A program made the position numbers and the translations under genes. 64,000 bases of DNA from Natronospira proteinivora (lineage in GTDB: Bacteria > Pseudomonadota > Gammaproteobacteria > Natronospirales > Natronospiraceae). The notes below the pieces were generated by a model, which ran no database searches, was not told the origin of the DNA, and was given only the letters and a program-made list of their open reading frames with translations. Positions 36,461 through 46,285 of the stretch are shown here, in pieces. The stretch is from the NCBI RefSeq assembly GCF_024170465.1, contig NZ_JALJYF010000001.1:744001-808000 (forward strand). Reading direction: 5' to 3'. Each line of letters opens with the position of its first letter. The first letter of the stretch is position 1.

Positions 36461-36485
36461 CTGCTCACGGTTCACTGGGAATTGT

Positions 36486-39400
36486 TCACTCTCTTTCCCA
36501 CCAGAACAACCCCCGTTCCTCGGGGTGGTTGCCGATCTGGTTCATGGTGTGGGCATCAAAGAGACGGCCATTGACCATGACGTAATCCACAAACTCCGTG
36601 TTGCGGATGTTTTCCAGGGGATTGCGGTCCAGCACGATGACATCGGCCAGTTTGCCCGCTTCCAGGCTGCCCAGATGCTCGTCCATGCCCAGATAACGGG
36701 CGGGATTAATGGTGGCGGTCTTGAGCGCCTCCATGGGCTCCATGCCGCCTTGGGCAAACATCCAGATCTCCCAGTGGGCCGCGAGTCCTTCCCGCTGACC
36801 ATGGGCACCGATGTTCACATCCACGCCCCGTTCCATCAGTTGGCGGGCATGGTTGGCGATGTCGAATTGGACGTATTCCTCCGCTTCCACCTTGGCCCGG
36901 CGACGGGCCGCCGGGTCAATGATTTCCCGCGGCACAAAGCGAGTCAGGCGTTCGTGTTCGAACACATTGGTGTGCTGATACCAGTAGTTCTCACCACGAA
37001 AACCGCCATAGCCAACGCCCAGGGTGGGGGTATAGCCCACATTGGTCCCCCCCCAGAACTGCAGCACATCCTCATAGGTATGGGGCACGCTCAGCGAGTG
37101 CTCGATACCGGTATGCCCGTCCTGGACCATGGTCATATTGTGCTGGAAGAGGGCACCGCCCTCAGGGTGCACATGCATGTCCAGTTTGCGGGCCGCTTCC
37201 ATGATCTGCTGACGCTGGTCCCGACGTGGCTGGTTATAGCTCTTCACGCTGAAGGCACCGGATTTTTGCAGGCGAGTCAGGTGATCCCGGGCATCATCCA
37301 GGCTGTCGATCTCCACTGTGAAGTCCGTGGTAGCGCCATACAGGATACGACCGGTGGAGAAGATCCGCGGTGCGGTGATCTTGCCGGTGCGGCCCATTTC
37401 ATGGGCGGCGAATACCGTATGGGTGTCATTGGAGGGATCATGATAAGTGGTCACTCCAAAGGTGAGACTGGCGTGGTTGATCCAGTTTTCTTGCGGGATG
37501 ATCTGATTGTTGCCCTGGGAACCGTGCCAGTGGGCATCGATCAGACCCGGCATCACGGTCTTGCCGGACACATCCTGCACATGGGCCCCATCCGGCACAT
37601 CTACTTCATCCGCCGGGCCCACGGCCACGATGCGATTGCCTTCCACAACCACCGTGCCGTTGTCGATGACTTCCATATCATCGTTCATGGTGATGACCTG
37701 GCCACCCACAAATGCCACGCTGCCTTCCGGTACGTCGGCGGGGGCGCTGTAGCCGATGTCGCGGCCATCGGCCACCGGCATGTCCACTTCGTCGATCTCG
37801 CCGTTGAGGAAGTCAAAGACCTCATCCAGGCCGGCGCTGTAGAGTTCGGGTCCGGTGGACCAGTGGAGGTTCTCCGAATCGGACCAGTGAATGAAATCAC
37901 CGGTTTCCTTGGAGACGCGTTGCAGGGGCAGGGCACGGGTATCCGGGCCCAGCTGTACGGTCTGGCCGGAGACGGCAAAGGGCGCCACATAGGCGTTGTA
38001 GCGTTCCTGGAAGGCTACCCATTGCTGGTCCGGTGAGACCCGGAAGTTGCTGGCCCAGGTGGTGGTGAAGTGGGTTCTTTCCTCGCCACCGTCCAGATTC
38101 ACGCTCACCAGGTTACGGGTGTCATAACCGGCATAGCGCATTAAAAAGACCCGATCATTGTCACGTCCGAAGTGGGCGCTTTGACCGTTATCGGTGATCT
38201 TTTCCACATCACCGCCCCGGGCGCTGGCCCGGAAGAGGCCGGTGGTTTCACCCCACCAGGGGGACCGCTGCATATTACCCGAGAGCTTGCGGAAGACCAC
38301 CGTGTCCCCGTCCGGGGAAAAGGCCGGCTCAATGTAATGGCCCGGCTCCTCGGTGATTTCCCGGCCTTGGCGGCCACCCCGGGCACGAATCACCCGCACC
38401 GCACCCAGGTCTTCGTCACTCCAGCTCACATAGGCGATATGGCGCCCATCCCGGGAGTAGGTGGGGTAGAACTCGAAGTGATCATCCTGGCGGGTGAGCC
38501 GCTCGGGCTCGCCGTCGGGCAGGTTGCGGGTGTAGAGATGGCCGCGGGATTCATAGACCACTTGATCCCCATCGGGGGAGGCGGTGACCCAGCGGAGCAT
38601 CTTGGCGTCCACGCTATCCGGGGCCGGATCGATGGGCGGGCGTTGGGCGGTGCGGATCTCACGCTCATCCTGCACTTGGAAGGCGATTTCCTCCGCCTCA
38701 CCGCTATTTACATCCACTTCATGGATTTTGCCGCCGGCCCAGTAAATGATGGATTCACTATCGGGGGCCCAGGCCATATTGGCATAGACGCCATGGATGG
38801 CCCAGATTTCCTGCATGTCCCGTTCCAGGTTATCGATGACCTTGTGTTCGCGGCCGGATTGCTTGTCCTTGATGAACAGGGCGGTGTCGGCGCCCACCCG
38901 GCGAACGAAGGCAATGGACTCTCCGTCGGGGGAGGGGCGCGGATGAATGGCGCCACCCGTGCCGGAGATGTAGGTGCTTAGCTCGCCGGTTTCACGATCC
39001 AGGCGGCGGATGTCATAGATACCCGGATGGGGGTCCTTGTCATATTGGAAGGTGTCCCCCTCGGTGGTGTCCTGGCTGAAATAGAGATAACGGCCGTCCC
39101 GGGAGAAAGCCGGTTCGTTCAGGTCTTGTTGGTCGTTGGGCCGTTCCACCATCTGCATGCCGGCACTGGTGCCGCTGCGATGGTAGAGCCACATCTCCCC
39201 GGCCCCCAGGGAGCGGGTCCCGGTGAAGTGCTTGCGGGCGGCAATGTATTCGCCATCCGGGCTCCAGGTGGGGTTGTTCAGAAGACGAAAGCTCTCGTCA
39301 GTGATCTGGCGCGGATCGCTGCCATCGGCGCGCATGATCCAGATGTTGTCACCGCCATTGCGATCGCTGGTGAAGGCCAGCCATTCCCCGTCGGGGCTGT

Positions 39401-39692
39401 AGCGGGGCTGCATGTTCCAGGCCATGCCCGAGGTCAGGGCCTCGGCCTCGCCGCCGCTGCGGGGCATGCGATAGATATCGCCCAGCATGTCGAAGACGAT
39501 GGTTTCACCATCCGGGCTCACATCCAGATTCATCCAGGTGCCCTCGGTGACCTCCAGGGGAACGGTCTCACTGGGGCCGGGGGGATTATTGACATCCCAC
39601 TCCTCATTTTCCTCGGCAACCGCCGAGCCTGAGGCAAGCACGGCTGCCAGGCTTAAGCCGGCGGCCAGTGTCAGCGCCTTTCGATATCGCAT
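36486..39692 (-). CDS. Secreted amidohydrolase with N-terminal TolB-like beta-propeller
   Basis: 1068 residues from the ATG at 39692, with AAGGAG 6 nt upstream. A Sec signal (LTLAAGLSLAAVLASGSAVA) leads to repeated PD40/TolB blades: SPDGE or SPDG recurs with GRYLYF, GRHIAYVSW and DTVVF (about 60-600). A metal-dependent amidohydrolase domain (about 670-1068) follows. The metal site is recognisable: HxH in LIDAHWHG, lysine in SVKSYN, His in DMHVHPEGG and GIEHS. Such propeller-amidohydrolases are periplasmic or exported and probably act on peptides or related amides; the substrate is unknown. It is a single-gene unit with its own terminator. Confidence 0.9.
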   Translation of the reverse strand: MRYRKALTLAAGLSLAAVLASGSAVAEENEEWDVNNPPGPSETVPLEVTEGTWMNLDVSPDGETIVFDMLGDIYRMPRSGGEAEALTSGMAWNMQPRYSPDGEWLAFTSDRNGGDNIWIMRADGSDPRQITDESFRLLNNPTWSPDGEYIAARKHFTGTRSLGAGEMWLYHRSGTSAGMQMVERPNDQQDLNEPAFSRDGRYLYFSQDTTEGDTFQYDKDPHPGIYDIRRLDRETGELSTYISGTGGAIHPRPSPDGESIAFVRRVGADTALFIKDKQSGREHKVIDNLERDMQEIWAIHGVYANMAWAPDSESIIYWAGGKIHEVDVNSGEAEEIAFQVQDEREIRTAQRPPIDPAPDSVDAKMLRWVTASPDGDQVVYESRGHLYTRNLPDGEPERLTRQDDHFEFYPTYSRDGRHIAYVSWSDEDLGAVRVIRARGGRQGREITEEPGHYIEPAFSPDGDTVVFRKLSGNMQRSPWWGETTGLFRASARGGDVEKITDNGQSAHFGRDNDRVFLMRYAGYDTRNLVSVNLDGGEERTHFTTTWASNFRVSPDQQWVAFQERYNAYVAPFAVSGQTVQLGPDTRALPLQRVSKETGDFIHWSDSENLHWSTGPELYSAGLDEVFDFLNGEIDEVDMPVADGRDIGYSAPADVPEGSVAFVGGQVITMNDDMEVIDNGTVVVEGNRIVAVGPADEVDVPDGAHVQDVSGKTVMPGLIDAHWHGSQGNNQIIPQENWINHASLTFGVTTYHDPSNDTHTVFAAHEMGRTGKITAPRIFSTGRILYGATTDFTVEIDSLDDARDHLTRLQKSGAFSVKSYNQPRRDQRQQIMEAARKLDMHVHPEGGALFQHNMTMVQDGHTGIEHSLSVPHTYEDVLQFWGGTNVGYTPTLGVGYGGFRGENYWYQHTNVFEHERLTRFVPREIIDPAARRRAKVEAEEYVQFDIANHARQLMERGVDVNIGAHGQREGLAAHWEIWMFAQGGMEPMEALKTATINPARYLGMDEHLGSLEAGKLADVIVLDRNPLENIRNTEFVDYVMVNGRLFDAHTMNQIGNHPEERGLFWWERE

Positions 39693-39844
39693 GGAATACT
39701 CCTTCGTGGGGGAAAATAAGGGGTTCACCCGGCCAGCTTGTAGCCGATACCGGATAAAGGCATAGACTACCTAAAATGGGCAATTGAATCTAAACTGTGA
39801 CCGAAGGGAACCAAGGGGGTTCCTTCATCGGCGAGGTAGGGGCA

Positions 39845-40534
39845 ATGAACGTAAAAGCAGTGGGATTGATAGTGGTACTCTTTTTGGCAGGCTGCGGCAA
39901 CGGGGTTAATCAATCCGTGGATATCGATCCCGGCAGTGAACGACACCAGGATTTTCGCACCGTCAATGGCACCATTACCGTGGGTGAAGCGGCCCGGGTG
40001 GAGGGTGTGCTGGAGACCGTGAATGGGGGCATCCGAGTCGGGCCTGAAGCGGAAATAGGCCGTGCTGAAACCGTCAATGGCAGTATCCGTGTGGAAGATG
40101 GGGCGACTACCGCCCACCTCACCACAGTCAACGGCAACATCCGCATTGCTTCCAATGTGGTCATCGACGGCAATCTCAAGACGGTGAATGGTGCCATCGG
40201 ACTTGGTCAAGGAAGTCGCTTGAACGGGGATCTTAGCAACTTCAATGGTGGTATTACCATTGAAGGGGGGCATGTGGCCGGCAATGTGAGCACCCGAACC
40301 GGGGATATACGTATTATCGACGGCGCCCGGATTGAAGGGGACGTGCATGTTCAAGCCCGCAGCCGCGGTGATGTGCAGCGGGATGTGCGTGTGGTCATCG
40401 GTCGAGAGGCGGTGGTGGAAGGGACCTTGCGCATGGACCGGCGGGTGCAGTTGCTTGTGCATGAAAGCGCCCAGGTGGGGGATATTCAGGGGGCCGAGGC
40501 TGAAACCTTCACTGGCGACGAACCACGTCGGTGA
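39845..40534 (+). CDS. Lipoprotein with repeated TVNG beta-solenoid
   Basis: 229 residues from the ATG at 39845 (GAGGTAGGGG upstream). Lipobox LAGC (signal MNVKAVGLIVVLFLAGC) gives a mature N-terminal cysteine. About six repeats of roughly 20 residues follow, each with T-V-N-G-x-I or a variant (TVNGTITV, TVNGGIRV, TVNGSIRV, TVNGNIRI, TVNGAIGL, NFNGGITI), then degenerate turns. The spacing predicts a right-handed beta-helix like polymer-forming or DUF4097-type proteins. Anchored in the envelope, role unknown. Its stop overlaps the next start in TGATG. Confidence 0.8.
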   Translation: MNVKAVGLIVVLFLAGCGNGVNQSVDIDPGSERHQDFRTVNGTITVGEAARVEGVLETVNGGIRVGPEAEIGRAETVNGSIRVEDGATTAHLTTVNGNIRIASNVVIDGNLKTVNGAIGLGQGSRLNGDLSNFNGGITIEGGHVAGNVSTRTGDIRIIDGARIEGDVHVQARSRGDVQRDVRVVIGREAVVEGTLRMDRRVQLLVHESAQVGDIQGAEAETFTGDEPRR

Positions 40535-41229
40535 TGAGACAGGCATTACCCAAAATCCAGTGGCGGCGAAGCCGCAGGGCTCGGCGTCTTAAGCTTGCTC
40601 TCTGTCCCTGGCGGGGTATCGAACTGGTTCTGCCTCCGGGGGTCAGCGAAGCCCAGGGGCAGGCCTTTCTCGATAGCCGTCGCGACTGGATGGAGGCGGC
40701 CTGGGGACGTATTCGGCGAAAGGTCCCGGAGGCTTTTCAGGAGAACGCACCTGAGTCTTTGCTATTGGCGGCCATCGGTCGCCGTTATGACTTGCAATAC
40801 CGGCCTCTGGGCGATCGCCTTGAGCAGCGGGGCAATGTGCTGCTGGTCCCGGGGCCGGCGACACAGAGCAATGCTCGCTGTCGGATCAAGCCCTGGCTGA
40901 TTGCCCAAGGTCGGGAGATCCTGCCCCAGTGGGTGGCTCGAGTCGGTGAGCGCACCGGTTTGGCTCACCAGCGAGTCCAGGTCCGTGATCAACGTACCCG
41001 TTGGGGCAGTTGCTCGGCCCGGGGCACCATCAGTCTCAACTTTCGAATCCTCTTCCATGAGGCCCGGGTAGTGGATTACCTGATTCTGCATGAACTCTGC
41101 CATACCCGGCACATGAATCACGGCCCCCAATTTCGGGCGCTGGTGGCCCGATTTGAGCCCCAGTGGCAGTCACTGGATCGGCAGCTCAGCCAGGCGGCGG
41201 GGGGCGTGCCCGGCTGGATTGGCTGGTAA
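40534..41229 (+). CDS. YgjP-like (M48/SprT-type) metallopeptidase domain protein
   Basis: 231 residues. The C-terminal domain has RTRWGSCSARGTISLNFRILF and LHELCHTRHMNHGPQF, the WGSCS and HExxH motifs of the YgjP/DUF45 family; the downstream His of the zinc site is in MNHGPQF. The N-terminal half has basic RRSRRARRLKL and an alpha/beta stretch. These proteins are cytoplasmic, and some partner restriction-modification loci; no such genes are here. Starts at ATG 40534 overlapping the lipoprotein stop; a GTG one codon earlier is also possible. Confidence 0.88.
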   Translation: MRQALPKIQWRRSRRARRLKLALCPWRGIELVLPPGVSEAQGQAFLDSRRDWMEAAWGRIRRKVPEAFQENAPESLLLAAIGRRYDLQYRPLGDRLEQRGNVLLVPGPATQSNARCRIKPWLIAQGREILPQWVARVGERTGLAHQRVQVRDQRTRWGSCSARGTISLNFRILFHEARVVDYLILHELCHTRHMNHGPQFRALVARFEPQWQSLDRQLSQAAGGVPGWIGW

Positions 41230-41239
41230 GGAGTGTTTT

Positions 41240-42085
41240 ATGTCGGAATGGCCCCTGCTCATCACCGCTGAAAGACTCAGGCAGGAAGGGGGTGTGGTTC
41301 AGGTCCTTGACTGTCAGGCCCAGCTTTCCGATCCGAAGGCCGGACGCCGAGCCTGGTTGGCAGGGCATATCCCCGGGGCCGTACACCTGGACCTGGAAAA
41401 AGACCTCAGTGCGCCGGTCAGTGAGCGTACCGGCCGCCATCCCTTGCCGGATCCCCAGCAATTGATCCGCACCCTGGGTGAGAAGGGTATCCGCCCGGAT
41501 CGCCCCATTGTGATCTATGACAACAGCGGTGGCGCCTTCGCCGGCCGTGCCTGGTGGTTGCTGCGCTGGCTCGGCCATGAGTCGGTGGCGCTGCTGGATG
41601 GGGGGCTCGCGGCCTGGCAGGCGTTGGAGGGGCCGCTGGAGGAAGGGGCTCAGTCTCGGCCGGTCACCGAATATGCGGGGCGTCCCGGGCAGATGCCGGT
41701 GGTGGATGCGACGACCGTCCAGTCCCGTCTGGCAAGTGATGAATTGCTTCTGCTTGATGCCCGGGGCAGTGCCCGATTCAAGGGGCGTGAGGAGCCCATT
41801 GATCCGGTGGCAGGGCATATCCCCGGGGCGGTTAATCTGCCTTTCATGGACAATCTGGATAAGAATGGCTACTGGCGTCGCCCCGAGGAGCTTCGAGATC
41901 GCTTTGAGGCGGTTCTATCCCCATTCGATCCCGAGCAGTCAGCTCATATGTGCGGCTCCGGCGTGAGCGCCTGTCATAATCTGTTCGCCATGGAGTTGGC
42001 GGGCCTTAAGGGGTCGGCGCTGTATGCCGGCTCCTGGAGTGAATGGATTCGGGATCCGTCCCGGCCATTGGCAAGAGATCCCTGA
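41240..42085 (+). CDS. sseA: Thiosulfate/3-mercaptopyruvate sulfurtransferase (two rhodanese domains)
   Basis: 281 residues from the ATG at 41240 (AAGGAG upstream). Two rhodanese domains: the first (about 1-140) has AGHIPGAVHLDLE and ends in DGGLAAWQ; the second (160-281) has LLDARGSARFKG, AGHIPGAVNLPF and the active-site cysteine in MCGSGVSACHN. CGSGV(S/T) fits SseA-like mercaptopyruvate sulfurtransferases, which pass sulfur to cyanide or thiols in the cytoplasm. It follows the YgjP-like gene by 10 nt, so a three-gene transcript with the TVNG lipoprotein is likely. Confidence 0.9.
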   Translation: MSEWPLLITAERLRQEGGVVQVLDCQAQLSDPKAGRRAWLAGHIPGAVHLDLEKDLSAPVSERTGRHPLPDPQQLIRTLGEKGIRPDRPIVIYDNSGGAFAGRAWWLLRWLGHESVALLDGGLAAWQALEGPLEEGAQSRPVTEYAGRPGQMPVVDATTVQSRLASDELLLLDARGSARFKGREEPIDPVAGHIPGAVNLPFMDNLDKNGYWRRPEELRDRFEAVLSPFDPEQSAHMCGSGVSACHNLFAMELAGLKGSALYAGSWSEWIRDPSRPLARDP

Positions 42086-42114
42086 GGTCCTCATATAGAG
42101 GGTGGGGGGATTAA

Positions 42115-42212
42115 CACGGAGATCACGGAGAAGCACGGAGGGTCACGGAGGGTCACGGAGAAAAGCATAATGTCAGAGGGGGCAGCCTCGTAGGAGCGGC
42201 TTTAGCCGCGAT
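42115..42212. repeat. CACGGAG array followed by a REP unit
   Basis: Five CACGGAG units with 9-10 bp period (42115-42160), preceded by TTAA. A 23-nt REP (GTAGGAGCGGCTTTAGCCGC plus GAT, 42190-42212) follows 29 nt later. The order and spacing recur at 43122-43208. Confidence 0.85.
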
Positions 42213-42257
42213 TGGGCGGACTGAGTTCTGAGCCAGGCACATCCGTTCCGTTCTTAC

Positions 42258-42992
42258 TTAGCGTCCTTGGTATGCCACCAGCAGGGCCGGCAGGGCTTCG
42301 GCGGCGCGGGCCCGGATGGCGATATCCACCGTGTTCATGTCGCTGGTTTGTGGGTTGATCTCGGCGGTGGTGGCGCCGTGTTCCCGGGCCAGGTCGGCCA
42401 GGCTGGCGGCCGGATAAACGGTGGCCGAGGTGCCGATGGCGATGAAAAGCTCGGCCTTCCGGGTGGCGGCTAGGGAACGACTCAAGGCGGTCTCGGGAAT
42501 GGATTCGCCGAACCAGACCACCCCAGGGCGAACCAGGCTGTCACAGATACGGCAACGGGGCGGTTTATCCGGATAGTCCTCCACCCGCATCATATGGCCA
42601 TTATCCAGGCAAAGATTGCGATGGATATTGCCGTGGAACTCAATCACGTCTTCATGTCCGGCCCGCTGATGCAGGCCATCCACGTTCTGGGTGACCAGGG
42701 TGAGTGAGGGATGGCTGTGGGCGAGTTCAGCCAGGGCCTTGTGGCCGGGATTTGGTTCCACCGACAGCACTTTCTTCCGCCGCCATTGATACCACTGCCA
42801 GACAAAATCCGGGTCTTTCAGAAAGGCATCCGGGCTGGCCAGGTCCTGGGGCTGGTACTTGGCCCAAAGGCCTTCCTGAGGATCGCGAAAGGTAGGCACG
42901 CCGCTGTCGGCGGAGATGCCCGAGCCGGTGAGTACCGTGACATGCTCGGCTTGCTGCAAGGACTCGGCCAGTTGTCGAATGGTATCGCTCAT
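42258..42992 (-). CDS. cobB: Sir2-type NAD-dependent protein deacylase
   Basis: 244 residues. Rossmann motifs TGSGISADSGVPTFRD and TQNVDGLHQRAG, the catalytic His in EFHGNIH and the GVVWFGE motif are intact. Zinc ligands include Cys in NLCLDNG and the pair CRIC; the single first cysteine also occurs in E. coli CobB. Tyr68 and Arg71 (WYQWR) form the YxxR pair that binds succinyl- or malonyl-lysine in SIRT5-type enzymes, so desuccinylase activity is likely. Single gene flanked by repeats. Confidence 0.92.
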   Translation of the reverse strand: MSDTIRQLAESLQQAEHVTVLTGSGISADSGVPTFRDPQEGLWAKYQPQDLASPDAFLKDPDFVWQWYQWRRKKVLSVEPNPGHKALAELAHSHPSLTLVTQNVDGLHQRAGHEDVIEFHGNIHRNLCLDNGHMMRVEDYPDKPPRCRICDSLVRPGVVWFGESIPETALSRSLAATRKAELFIAIGTSATVYPAASLADLAREHGATTAEINPQTSDMNTVDIAIRARAAEALPALLVAYQGR

Positions 42993-43121
42993 GATGTGGG
43001 CTTGTTATGTGCATTAGGAACGTCATTTTTTAACATGAAGACCATGGGGAGTTCACCTGTGCTTGTGGGAGGGCCATTCCTGGCCCGACTGGGTCAAGGC
43101 TGTAGAGGGTTAGGGTTTGAA

Positions 43122-43208
43122 CACGGAGATCACGGAGGAGCACGGAGAGTCACGGAGGGACGGGCAATGCATGGAAGGAAACGCCGTAGGAGCGGCTTTA
43201 GCCGCGAT
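43122..43208. repeat. CACGGAG array followed by a REP unit (second copy)
   Basis: Four CACGGAG units (43122-43157), then a REP at 43186-43208 identical over 23 nt to the one at 42190. The 320-bp space between cobB and acnA holds only this composite and the acnA terminator. Confidence 0.85.
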
Positions 43209-43258
43209 TGAATGGGGGCGTAATCTTCTGATGCCGGGGGCATCGCCCGGCTCCAAAC

Positions 43259-43289
43259 AAAAAAAGCCCCGCCGAAGCGGGGCTTTTTT
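43259..43289 (-). terminator. Rho-independent terminator of acnA
   Basis: AAAAAAAGCCCCGCC-GAA-style hairpin with GCGGGGC complement and T-runs on both strands, 24 nt after the acnA stop codon. Confidence 0.92.
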
Positions 43290-43312
43290 GTTCAACCAAA
43301 TCACCAAAGTGA

Positions 43313-46072
43313 TCAGGCCGTTTCGGTTTCCTGCTTCTTGATGAGCTGTCGCAGCACATAGTGCAGGATGCCACCGTGCTTGAAGTAATCCCGCTCCTTG
43401 GGCGTGTCCAGACGGACAACGGCCTTGAAGTGGATCGGGTCACCACTTTCCGGCGTGGCCTTCACGTCCACTTCGGTGGCATTGCCATCATCCAGACCGG
43501 TGATTTCAAAGGTTTCCTTGCCGGTCAGACCCAGGCTTTCGGCACTGTCGCCGTCCTTGAACTGCAGGGGCAGCACGCCCATGCCGATCAGGTTGGAACG
43601 GTGAATCCGCTCATAGCTCTCGGTGATCACGGCCTTAACGCCCAGCAGGCGGGTGCCCTTGGCCGCCCAGTCACGGGAGGAACCGGTGCCGTATTCCTTG
43701 CCGGCGATGACCACCAGCGGCACATCGTTCTCCTGGTACTTCATGGAGGCATCGTAGATGCTCATCTCTTCGTCATCGGGCTGGTAGCGTGTCCAGCCAC
43801 CCTCGGTGCCGGGGGCCAGCAAGTTGCGCAGGCGGACATTACCGAAGGTGCCACGCATCATCACCTCATGGTTACCACGACGGGAACCGAAGGAGTTGAA
43901 CTGGGACGGTTCGACGCCTTTCTCCATGAGATATTCGCCGGCCGGGCTCTTCTTGGGAATGGCACCGGCGGGGGAGATGTGGTCGGTGGTAACGGAATCG
44001 CCCAGCAGGGCCAGGCAACGGGCCCCCTTGATATCTTCCACCTGGGACGGCTCCATGCTCATGCCCTCGAAGTAGGGCGGGTTCTTCACGTAGGTGGAGT
44101 TGTCGTCCCAATCGAAGAGGTCGCCTTCCGGCACATCCAGGCTGTTCCAGTTATCGTCGCCGGAGAAGACTCCGGCGTAGCTGGAATGGAACATGCCGGA
44201 ATTGATGGTGCTGGTAACCAATTCCTGGATCTCGCCGGAGTCCGGCCACAGATCCTTGAAGTAGACCGGCTTGCCGTCCTTGTCCTCGGCCAGCGGATCG
44301 TTCATCAGATCGATGTCCAGGGTCCCGGCAATGGCGTAGGCCACCACCAGGGGCGGTGAGGCCAGGAAGTTCATCTTGATGTCCGGATGAATCCGGCCTT
44401 CGAAGTTCCGGTTGCCTGACAGCACGGAGGTAGCCACCAGGTCATTGTCATGCACGGCCTTGGAGATCTCCGGACGCAGCGGGCCGGAGTTGCCAATGCA
44501 GGTGGTGCAGCCATAACCCACCAAGTGGAAGTTCAGAGCTTCCAGGTCTTCCAGCAGGTCGGTTTTCTTCAGGTAATCGGTGACCACCTTAGAGCCGGGG
44601 GCCAGGCTGGTCTTTACCCAGGGCTTGACGTTGATGCCGCGTTCGCGGGCCTTGCGGGCCAGCAGACCGGCACCGATCATCACCGCCGGGTTGGAAGTGT
44701 TGGTGCAGGAGGTGATGGCGGCGATCAGCACGTCACCGTCCTTGATGGTGAACTTCTCACCGTCCATCTCCACTTCGCCCACACCGTTCTGCTGGGTGTT
44801 GGGGCTGCCCACACCGGTGGAGCCGCCTTCACCCTCGAAGGCCGCCTCGCCATTGGACTTCTGGGCTCGCTCTTCCAGCAGCGGTTCCAGGTGCTTGTTG
44901 AAAGCCTGCTGAGCGGATTTGACCGCAATCCGGTCCTGCGGGCGTTTCGGCCCGGCAATGGAGGGCTCGACGGTGCCCATGTCCAGCTCGAGCACATCGG
45001 TGTACTCGGGGTCGGCATCACCGTCTTCCCGCCACATGCCCTGTTCCTTGGCATACTGCTCCACCAGCTCGATCTGTTCTTCGCTGCGGCCGGTGAGTTC
45101 CAGGTAACGGATGGTTTCCTTGTCCACCGGGAACATGGCGGCGGTGGAGCCGAACTCGGGAGACATGTTGCCCAGAGTGGCCCGGTCGGCCAGGGGCATA
45201 TTGGACAGGCCGTCGCCGAAGAACTCCACGAACTTGCCCACCACGCCCTTCTTGCGCAGCATCTCGGTGACCGTCAGCACCAGGTCGGTGGCGGTGGCGC
45301 CTTCCGGCAGTTTGCCATTGAGCTTGAAGCCAATGACCTGTGGCACCAGCATGGTCACGGGCTGACCCAGCATGGCGGCTTCTGCCTCGATGCCGCCCAC
45401 GCCCCAGCCCAGCACACCCAGGCCATTGACCATGGTGGTGTGGGAATCGGTGCCCACCAGGGTATCCGGGTAAGCCTGCAGCACGCCGTCGTTCTTCTTG
45501 CCAAAGACCACCCGGGCCAGGTGCTCAATATTCACCTGGTGGACAATGCCGGTGTTGGGCGGCACGACCTTGAAGTTGTCCAGGGACTGCTGGCCCCAGC
45601 GCAAAAAGGCATAGCGTTCCTTGTTGCGCTCGAATTCGATTTCATTGTTCTGGGTCAGGGATTGGGCCGTGCCGTAGTTGTCCACCTGCACGGAGTGATC
45701 GATGACCAGCTCGGCGGGGGAGAGCGGGTTGATGCTACCGGCCTTGCCGCCCAAGGCCTTCACGGCATCCCGCATGGCAGCCAGGTCGACCACCGCCGGT
45801 ACCCCGGTAAAGTCCTGCAGAATGACGCGCGCCGGTGTGAAGGCGATCTCATCGCTGGGCTTGGCTTTCGCGTCCCAGTTGGCGATGGCCTCGATGTCCT
45901 TGGCTGTAACGGTCTCGCCGTCTTCATGGCGGAGCTGGTTCTCCAGGAGGACCTTCAGCGAAAAGGGCAGGCGGGAGATGTCGAACTTATCGGCCAGTGC
46001 GTCCAGGCGATAGATCTCGTAATCCTTGTCGCCCACCTTGAGGGTGGAGCGTGCCTTGAATGTGTCGGTCAT
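43313..46072 (-). CDS. acnA: Aconitate hydratase A
   Basis: 919 residues, the AcnA/IRP-type aconitase converting citrate to isocitrate in the TCA cycle. The [4Fe-4S] ligand cysteines are in [10 protein letters not shown] and [12 protein letters not shown]. Substrate-contact motifs [22 protein letters not shown] and [13 protein letters not shown] are intact, and domain 4 is at the C-terminus. Residues about 380-430 carry a family-variable, Gly-rich insertion. GGGAGG lies 5 nt before the ATG. The gene has its own terminator and a likely TATAAT promoter 136 nt upstream. Confidence 0.97.
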   Translation of the reverse strand: MTDTFKARSTLKVGDKDYEIYRLDALADKFDISRLPFSLKVLLENQLRHEDGETVTAKDIEAIANWDAKAKPSDEIAFTPARVILQDFTGVPAVVDLAAMRDAVKALGGKAGSINPLSPAELVIDHSVQVDNYGTAQSLTQNNEIEFERNKERYAFLRWGQQSLDNFKVVPPNTGIVHQVNIEHLARVVFGKKNDGVLQAYPDTLVGTDSHTTMVNGLGVLGWGVGGIEAEAAMLGQPVTMLVPQVIGFKLNGKLPEGATATDLVLTVTEMLRKKGVVGKFVEFFGDGLSNMPLADRATLGNMSPEFGSTAAMFPVDKETIRYLELTGRSEEQIELVEQYAKEQGMWREDGDADPEYTDVLELDMGTVEPSIAGPKRPQDRIAVKSAQQAFNKHLEPLLEERAQKSNGEAAFEGEGGSTGVGSPNTQQNGVGEVEMDGEKFTIKDGDVLIAAITSCTNTSNPAVMIGAGLLARKARERGINVKPWVKTSLAPGSKVVTDYLKKTDLLEDLEALNFHLVGYGCTTCIGNSGPLRPEISKAVHDNDLVATSVLSGNRNFEGRIHPDIKMNFLASPPLVVAYAIAGTLDIDLMNDPLAEDKDGKPVYFKDLWPDSGEIQELVTSTINSGMFHSSYAGVFSGDDNWNSLDVPEGDLFDWDDNSTYVKNPPYFEGMSMEPSQVEDIKGARCLALLGDSVTTDHISPAGAIPKKSPAGEYLMEKGVEPSQFNSFGSRRGNHEVMMRGTFGNVRLRNLLAPGTEGGWTRYQPDDEEMSIYDASMKYQENDVPLVVIAGKEYGTGSSRDWAAKGTRLLGVKAVITESYERIHRSNLIGMGVLPLQFKDGDSAESLGLTGKETFEITGLDDGNATEVDVKATPESGDPIHFKAVVRLDTPKERDYFKHGGILHYVLRQLIKKQETETA

Positions 46073-46213
46073 GGGGCCTCCCGGTTTGGAGATATTGGAA
46101 ATGTTCTTTTGGTCAAACGCCCCGCCAGACTGGGCGGGGGCTCTGAATTAAGAGCGGAAAGCCGGATTTCGGCCACCGAAGGCAGCCTTTCTCGACTTAG
46201 ACCCCCCATTATA
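46073..46213 (-). promoter_or_regulatory. acnA promoter and leader
   Basis: On the minus strand a perfect -10 TATAAT sits at 46213-46208 with only a poor -35 match (about GTGAAG, 17 bp upstream). The transcript would have a leader of roughly 128 nt containing a GC-rich hairpin, CCCCGCC/GGCGGGG, near 46120-46139. No known leader element was recognised. Confidence 0.5.
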
Positions 46214-46285
46214 CGGAATCCAAGCTGGAACTTCACGCCTGGGGCCAGCGGCATGGGCGGCTTCGCGACGCTGCCGGCCATTTGA

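Noticed and set aside
36525-38036. 503-codon plus-strand open frame
   Set aside because: Antisense shadow of the amidohydrolase gene, whose signal peptide, ribosome-binding site and motifs are clear.
42115-42160. CRISPR array
   Set aside because: Units are 7 bp with 2-3 bp spacers; there are no 25-40 bp repeats and no cas genes.
42258-42992. Missing zinc cysteine in the Sir2 protein
   Set aside because: E. coli CobB likewise shows only one cysteine at the first site, so this is not evidence of inactivation.
44450-46285. 611-codon plus-strand open frame antisense to acnA
   Set aside because: It is a shadow of acnA in high-GC sequence: low complexity, rich in His/Gly/Gln, no ribosome-binding site or motif.
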